Below, one piece after another: positions 46,001-53,212 of a stretch of DNA of 64,000 bases. Within the stretch, counting starts at the first letter, position 1; each line of letters opens with the position of its first letter. The DNA comes from Symbiodinium natans. Taxonomy: Eukaryota > Sar > Dinophyceae > Suessiales > Symbiodiniaceae. The stretch spans positions 469,001 through 533,000 of the forward strand of contig CAJNDS010000813.1 in NCBI GenBank assembly GCA_905221605.1, given 5' to 3'. The notes under the pieces were generated by a model, which ran no database searches, was not told where the DNA came from, and worked only from the letters and a program-made list of their open reading frames with translations. The position numbers and the translations under genes are program-made.

Positions 46001-49000
46001 GTTTCACTTGACGTCTGTTTCATCCAATGTCCGAGTGGCTGTCATGTAGGCCTTCCATTGAAGGGCGGCCTTGCCAGCAGATTCAAACTGCACTGGACCG
46101 GAGAAATGGGGAGTGAGCTGAATGCATGTGAATTGCCAAGGGCAGTGTCATGCATGAACGCTCTCGACCTTGTGCTGCGCCGCTCCTTCATCAGATCAAG
46201 CCTTCCCGCCCTTAGCGGCCCTTGACGCTCTGGACAGCATGGGTGGAAGGGGAAGCGGGTAGCAGGCGAGCAGGAGTCCACTTCCTGCACAGCTCACTTG
46301 CAGTGATGCCCTGGCAGTGGCAGCCTTTCCAAGATGATTCGGTTTCACTTGACGGAAGCGGGTAGCAGGCGAGCAGGAGTCCATTTCCTGCACAGCTCAC
46401 TTGCAGTGATGCCCTGGCAGTGGCAGCCTTTCCAAGATGATTCGGTTTCACTTGACGTCTGTTTCATCCAGTCAATGTCTTAGCCGAGTGGCTGTCATGT
46501 AGGCCTTCCATTGAAGGGCGGCCTTGCCAGCAGATTCAAACTGCACTGGCGCGGAGAAATGGGGAGTGAGCTGAATGGGGGGGGTACTATATTCCCTAAT
46601 AAGGGCTGTTAGTATAAGGATGAACATCCCAACCCTAACTAAGCCCCAGGCCCTTAACCCCAAACCCCAAAACCCAGAATGCGACTGCGAGGCGAACCCA
46701 CTGGATGGCTCCTGTCCCACAAGGCCCGGTGGTGCGGGCATGATGTGCTTTTGGCTTTTAGGGTCAGGCTTCAGGAGTTTAGGGGTTAGGGGGTTTAGGG
46801 GTTTAGGGGTTTAGGGTTTAGGGTTTAGGGTTTAGGGGTTGAGCGATTTAGGCTTTCAGGGTTTAGGAGTTGGGGTTTACGGAGGGTTGGGTTTTGAGGT
46901 CTTCGGCTTCAGAACCCTAAACCCTAAACCCTTAAGCCCTCAGACCCTCCGCAGGAAGGGTTTACCAACGACACAGCAGAGCTGGCGAACCCCAATACCA
47001 AGATGTTCTCCGAGGCAGCCGTAGCTGGAGGGGTTTCCATGGGGCGCTTAACAACCCTAAACCCTAAACCCTAAACCCTAAACCCTAAACCCTAAACCCT
47101 AAACCCTAAACCCTAAACCCTAAACCCTAAACCCTTGAACTGCGTAAAGTTGAAGGAGGGGGTTGACTCTCGGGGCAGTTTTCCGAGGTCTCAGGGTGGA
47201 ATTTCGGGTTTCTGTGGTCGTCGGAAGCCGAGTTGGCCTCGGGCTGAAGAAGCGAGTCGCCCCAAACCAATAAAACCCTCGCCCCCTAAACTCTAAACCC
47301 TGGCCGGGTTCATGAGAATTTCAGAAACTCCACCGTCCCCCAATTCGGGACTATTCCTTCAGTTGTCTGGGGATCGCCCATGACATTCTAAGGAGTGTTC
47401 GACTCGGGTTTAGGGTTTAGGGTTTAGGGTTGAGGGTTTAGGGTTGAGGGTTGAGGGTTTAGGCTTTAGGGGATCATGGGGTGTCTGGGTTCCTCATCGT
47501 TGCTTGTTTAGGGTTTAGGGAAAGTTTCCACTGTTGCAAATCGACCCAGAACTGGTTTTTTTGGTTCTGCCCGCGCAGAAGATGCTGCTTGAGGCATGGA
47601 CGTTGACTGTAGGGTGTGGGGGTTTAGGGGGTTCAGAGTGTAGGAGTTCAGGGTTGCCCTTAAACCCTAAAGCCAAAATTTCGGGTTTAGGGGTTAAGGG
47701 GGTTTAGGGGTTTAGAGGCTTTGGGTTTTGCAGGCGCCGGCTTGCGATGCCAGAAGATCGTTTCCGGTCTAATGCGGCGCGCCTATCTCCAACTCAAAAA
47801 GGGAGAAATCTTGCGAATTCTGATAGGTGTTTAGGGTTCAGGGCGTAGGGTTTAGGGCTTGCAATTTAGGTCGCAGGGTTTCGGGCTTGGGGTTTAGGGT
47901 TTAGGGTAGGGAATTAGAGTCCCCAACCTGAGCCCTTGAAGGTTTATCTGGGCATAAGGTACCCACCCCCCGCCCCCTAACCCTAAACCCTAAACCCTAA
48001 ACCGAAAAAAAACCTAAACCCTAAACCCTCAACCCCAAATTTCCCAAATCGAACACCGCTCACTCCTCGTCCGAACACTTTAGGGCTTATCAGACGTAGG
48101 ACTTTGTAGGACTTTTAGCAACCCTCCAAGCCTAAAACCCTAAGCCCCAAACCCCACACCCCATACCCCAAACCCTAAACCCTTTAAACCCTAAACCCTA
48201 AACCCAAAATCTAAGCCCTAAACCCTAAACCCTAAACCCCAAAATCTAAGCCCTAAAAACCCTAAACCCCTGAACTGAGCTCCCAACCCTAAGAGGAGCC
48301 ACCCTGTACGCAGGCGGAGTTCCAAAGCAGCTTCCACTGCGAAGTCTCCGGGCTGCAGGGTTCAGGGTTCAGGGTTTAGGGTTTTGGGTTTAGGGTTTAG
48401 GGTTTAGGGTTTGGGGTTCAGGGTTTAGGGTTTAGGGTTTGGGGTTTAAGGGGTTTTCTTGGTCATAGTTGGGTAACATTTTACATTTTTAAGGGTACTT
48501 AAACTCAATAAGGAATAAAGTTTTATATTGTTAATACTATCCCAACCATGAACTAGCAAAGTTTGAGGGTTTAGGGTTTAGGGTTTAGGGCTTAGGGGTT
48601 AGGGGTGAGGGGGTTTAGGGTTAGGGCTCACGTAAAGGCTCAGGGAACTTAGCAACCAGGTCACGAATCAAGTTTTTTTGGTGTGGATGGTTCCCACAAT
48701 TGGGGTGGTTATGGCCCTGTTTGTGACCTACTTGCTCGCAAAAGCCCCCCAAAGTCCTCAGCCAGACCGGAGCCCACAAAACCCCACTAAACCCCACTCA
48801 TCGCGCATAACATGCTCGCCAGGCTCCCTGATGCGTTTACTTGTAGGAATCGGGTACGGGGTCTTCAATGCTCGGTTTAGGGTTGACTTGCAAACCCCCC
48901 CCCCCCCCCGAGGTACCCGTTAAGATGTCCCAAAATAGCTTTGTTAAGGCACCCTCGAGGCCCTTAGTTCAGGGTTTAGGGTTTAGGGTTTAGGGTTGGC

Positions 49001-52000
49001 TCTTGAAAAGTTTCCCAGCCGAGGGGAGTTCGGGCTGGAGGCCTGGTTTGGGGCTTTGAGGGTAGCTTAGGGCTCAACCCTCAACCCTCAACCCTCTACT
49101 GTTGAATGGCACACTCAAGCCACACGCAAGAGCGTTTTGGCCAAGATCGCACTAACAGCTACGCGTTTCGTCCTCTGGTGGGACTCGTTCAGGCTAGCGA
49201 TCTGTAGCCGAAAACATCTCATGGCAACACACCTCACAAGCACATGAGCGCATGCGAAGTGTTGAAACACTCAGCGACAGACATACCCTAAACCCTAAAC
49301 CCTAAACCCTAAACCCTAAACCCTAAACCCTCAACCCTCAACCCTCAACCCGCAACCCTCAACCCTCAACCCTCAACCCTAAACCCAAACCCTAAACCCT
49401 AAACTAAGGGCAACCCTCAACCCTAAACCCTAAAACGCCCCTGGGTCCCCCGCGCAGTGCCCAGGCCTTCGTCCGAAAGTTCCGGTCGCGCCTCCATCGC
49501 CAGGTGCTCCTCATGGTGTGGAACCCCAGAGTTTGGGGCGTTTGGTGTTTAGGGTTTAGGGTTTGGGGTTTAGGGTTTGGGGTTTAGGGTTGTGGAGGTT
49601 TTGGGCTTTAGGGTTTGGGGTTTAGGGTTTCGGGTTTAGGGTTGTGGGGTTCAAGGTTGGGGTTTGGGGTTTAGGGTTTAGGGTTTCAGGTTTGGGGTTT
49701 GTTTAGGGTTTGGGGATTATAGGGTTTAGGGTTCATGGGGTGTAGGGTTTCGGGTTTGGGGTTTGAAGTTGAGAGTGCAGGGTGTAGGGTTCAGGGTTTT
49801 GGAGTTTAGGGTCAGGGTTTGGGGTTGAGGGTTTAGGGTTTGCGGTTTCAGGGTTTAGGGTTTGTGGGTTTTAGGGTTTAGGGTTTGGGTTTTGGGGTTT
49901 AGGGTTTGGGGTTTAGGGTGTGGGTTTGGTGTTAAGGGTCTTGGGGTTTTGGGCTTAGGGTTTGGAGTTTAGGGTTTGGGGTTTATGCATCAGGGCTCAG
50001 CACGCGTACACTTAAGCGCCACCGTCCCTAAACCTTATCGACCCAACAACCCACACCCTATCAACCAAACCCAACACAAACCTAAACCCTAAACCCTAAA
50101 CCCTAAACCCTAAACCCTAAACCCTAAACCCTAAACCCTAAACCCTAAACCCTAAACCCTAAACCCTTTTGCAGGCATCCTTCGTTTCCCTGGGGCCGCA
50201 AATCATGCAACCCCTTGAGCCCGAGCCATATAAAACCTTTTGGCTTCGGGTTTAGGGTTTAGGGTTTAGGGTTTAGGGTTTAGGGTTTAGGGTTCGGGGT
50301 TTCGGGTTTAGGATTGAAGGTTATGCCGGAATCCCAGAGTTTGGGGCGTTTGGTGGTTAGGGTTGGGAGTTTGGGGTTTAGGGTTTGGGGTTAAGGGTTT
50401 AGGGTTTGGGGTTTACGATTTGGGGTTTAGGATTTGGGGTTTAGGGTTGTGGAGGTTTTGGGATTAGGGTTTGGGTTTAGGGTTCGGGTTTAGGGTTGTG
50501 GGGTTCAAGGTGGGGGTTCACGGTTTAGGGTTTAGGATTGAAGGTTATGTAGGGCTTCCCCTTACGCAGCCGGAACCCAGAAAGCCGTAAACCCTGTCAG
50601 CTCTAAACCCGATAAGTCCTGTGAGCTTTATAGCGCCACCATGTAACTCCGCAAACCCTACGTTCCCTATAAGTCTCACGTGCCTAGAAGCCATATTTCC
50701 CAAAACCCAAAACACTCCAAACCCCATAAGCCCTAATTAAACCCGACCCCATGCACCCTACACCCTACACCCTACACCCTACACCCTACACCCTAAACCC
50801 TAAACCCTAAACCCTAAACCCTAAACCCTAAACCCTAAACCCTAAACCCTAAACCCTAAACCCCAAACCCTAAACCCTAAACCCTAAACCCTAAACCCAA
50901 AATCTAAACCCTAAACCCCAAACCCCAAAATCTAAGCCCTAAACCCTAAACCCTAAACCCCAAAATCTAAGCCCTAAACCCTAAACCCTTACCCAGGCTG
51001 GGGCGACCCTCTTCGACCTCTTCCACATGGAGCACACGAGAGCTTGGGAGGTGAAGGCCTGCGCCACCCCTTTGCGCGCCCACTTATGGGGTTTAGGGTT
51101 TAAGGTTTAGGGTTTAGGGTTTAGGGTTTAGGGTTTAGGGCTTGGGGTTTGGGGTTTAGGGCCTCAAAGGGTTGAGGAGTTTAGGGTTTAGGGTTTAGGG
51201 CCTCAAAGGGTTCAGCTGTTTTTTTCCCCCACCCTCGGTGTGGGGTTGTTAGAGTTTAAACTCAACTCTTCTCCTCGCCCGGAACTCTCCTCGCCCGGTC
51301 TAATCCTCACTCATTTTTGGAGTGCCCAACGCCAAAGTGTCCCTGGAGTGCCCAACTCTAGAGTGTCCCAGCCCAGAGTCTTCAACCCCAGAAGTTTTTT
51401 CTTGGAGTGCCCAACCCCAGAGAGTCCCCGAGTGCCCAGCCCCACAGTCTCCCTGGAGTGCCCAACCCCAGATTTTCTGGAGTGCCCAACCCCAGATTGT
51501 CCCCAGCGCCAGAGTGGAGTGCCCAACCCAGTCTCACTCCGTGCCCAGAGCCCCAGAGTTTCCCGGAGTGCCCAACCCGAGTGGTGCCCAAGCCCAGAGT
51601 GTTTCCCTGCAGTGCCCAATTTAGAGTCTCCCTGAATTGCCCAACCCCAAATTGTCCCTGGAGTGCCCAGCCCCCGAGTGTCCCTGGAGTGCCCAACCCC
51701 AGAGTATCTCTACCAAGAGAGGGTGCGGAGGGTTTAGGGTCTCAAAGGGTTCAGGAGTTTAGGGTTTAGGGTTTGGGGCATCAAGAAGTTCAGGGGTTTA
51801 GGAGTTTAGGGTTCGCTTCAGGAGGGTTTCATAAGTTCATTTAGGGTTCTGGAGGTTAATTCGGAGTTCAGGGTTTTAGCCTAAACCCTAAAGCGCTTTA
51901 GAGGCTTTCGGCTAACAGTTTCGGGTTGAGGGTTTAGGGCCACTCAAATTTCAAGTCTATTCAGGAGGTTAGGGGGTTGAGGGGCCTAATCCCCCAAACC

Positions 52001-53152
52001 CTAAACCCTAAACCCCAAATCCCAAAAACCTAAACCCGGGGTGCAAGGGCTGATGCGTTTTGAGCTTTAGGCTTTTTGGGGCTCAGGGTTTTCGGGGGTA
52101 GCGAGTTTCGCGTTTCGGGGTGTAGGAGTTTGGGAGTTTATAGGTTTTAGGAGTTTAGGGTTGGGCTTGCTTCGGGGTTGAGGTGAGTCGTGGTCTAGGA
52201 TTTAGGGTTACCCCGCCCCCTTCAGCAGAGGATTGACGAAGGGGCACCAAGGCTTCCTAATTACAAGCATCATTCAAAGACTTCATATGCGGCCTAAACT
52301 CTAGAACCCTAAGCCCGAAACCTTGAACCCCAAACCCTAAACACTGAAGAGATGTGTTAGGAACTCTGAGCTTGCGCGGCTTGGGCTGGCGGTTTCAGCG
52401 GCTGACAACGTTGGGGTTTAGGGTTTAGGGTTTAGGGTTTAGGGCTACTACTCGACAGATCGAGCGTCGCCCATTTTCCGACTTTGGCCAGCCACGCGCA
52501 GCAGGAGACAATGCCACTAGGGCTTCGCGCCCACAACCCTAAACCCTAAACCCTAAACCCTGAACCCTAAACCCTAAACCCTCAACCCCAAACCCTAAAC
52601 CCTAAACCCTAAAAACCCTAAACCTGGGTGGCTCCTAGAGCTGACCGGAGCCACAGACGGTCGACGAAGCGCTGGGTCCGGGACAAGACGCCTCGACAAA
52701 AAGCAATTTCAATCCCCGCTACCGCCTTGCACGCACGTGAGCCAGGACGTCAGGGACGCCAAACCTAGGGTTGAGGGTTTAGGGTTTAGGGTTTTAGGGT
52801 TTTAGGGTTTAGGGTTTTAGGGTTTAGGGTTTTAGGGTTTTAGGGTTGAGGGTTTAGGGTTTTAGGGTCAGGGTTTAGGGTTTAGGGTTTAGGGTTTAGG
52901 GTTTTAGGGTTTAGGGTTTTCGGGTTTTAGGGTTTAGGGTTTTCGGGTTTAGGGTTTTAGGGTTTAGGGTTTTGCGGGTTTAGGGCTTAGGGTTTAGGGT
53001 TTAGGTTTTAGGGCTTTGTGGTTTAGGGATCTGGCTGGGTTCCCCTCAGTGACCTTGAACAGAAGCCAAGGGAGGAGAACTCTCACTCACCCCTCAACCC
53101 TCAACCCTCCCCCCCCCCCCTTCCCCCTTGTCGCTGCCTGAGCCCCAAAACC

Positions 53153-53212
<60 letters not shown>

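Larger units (their letters stand above)
40561..46577 (+). mobile_element. Tyrosine-recombinase retrotransposon (PAT/Ngaro-like) with cytosine-MTase domain
   Basis: A 6.0-kb element, + strand. Ends are split direct repeats in the order A1 (40,561-40,637), coding region, B1 (45,988-46,124), A2 (46,128-46,204), B2 (46,432-46,577). Coding order: gag-like ORF, RT, RNase H N-part, methyltransferase-like domain, RNase H C-part, tyrosine recombinase. Several frameshifts and stops make it inactive. Split direct repeats with a recombinase instead of an integrase are diagnostic of the DIRS order, PAT/Ngaro branch. It interrupts an inverted-repeat element whose halves lie at 40,514-40,560 and 46,578-46,632. 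If the cyclase gene continues past 38.6 kb, this sits in its intron. Confidence 0.85.
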
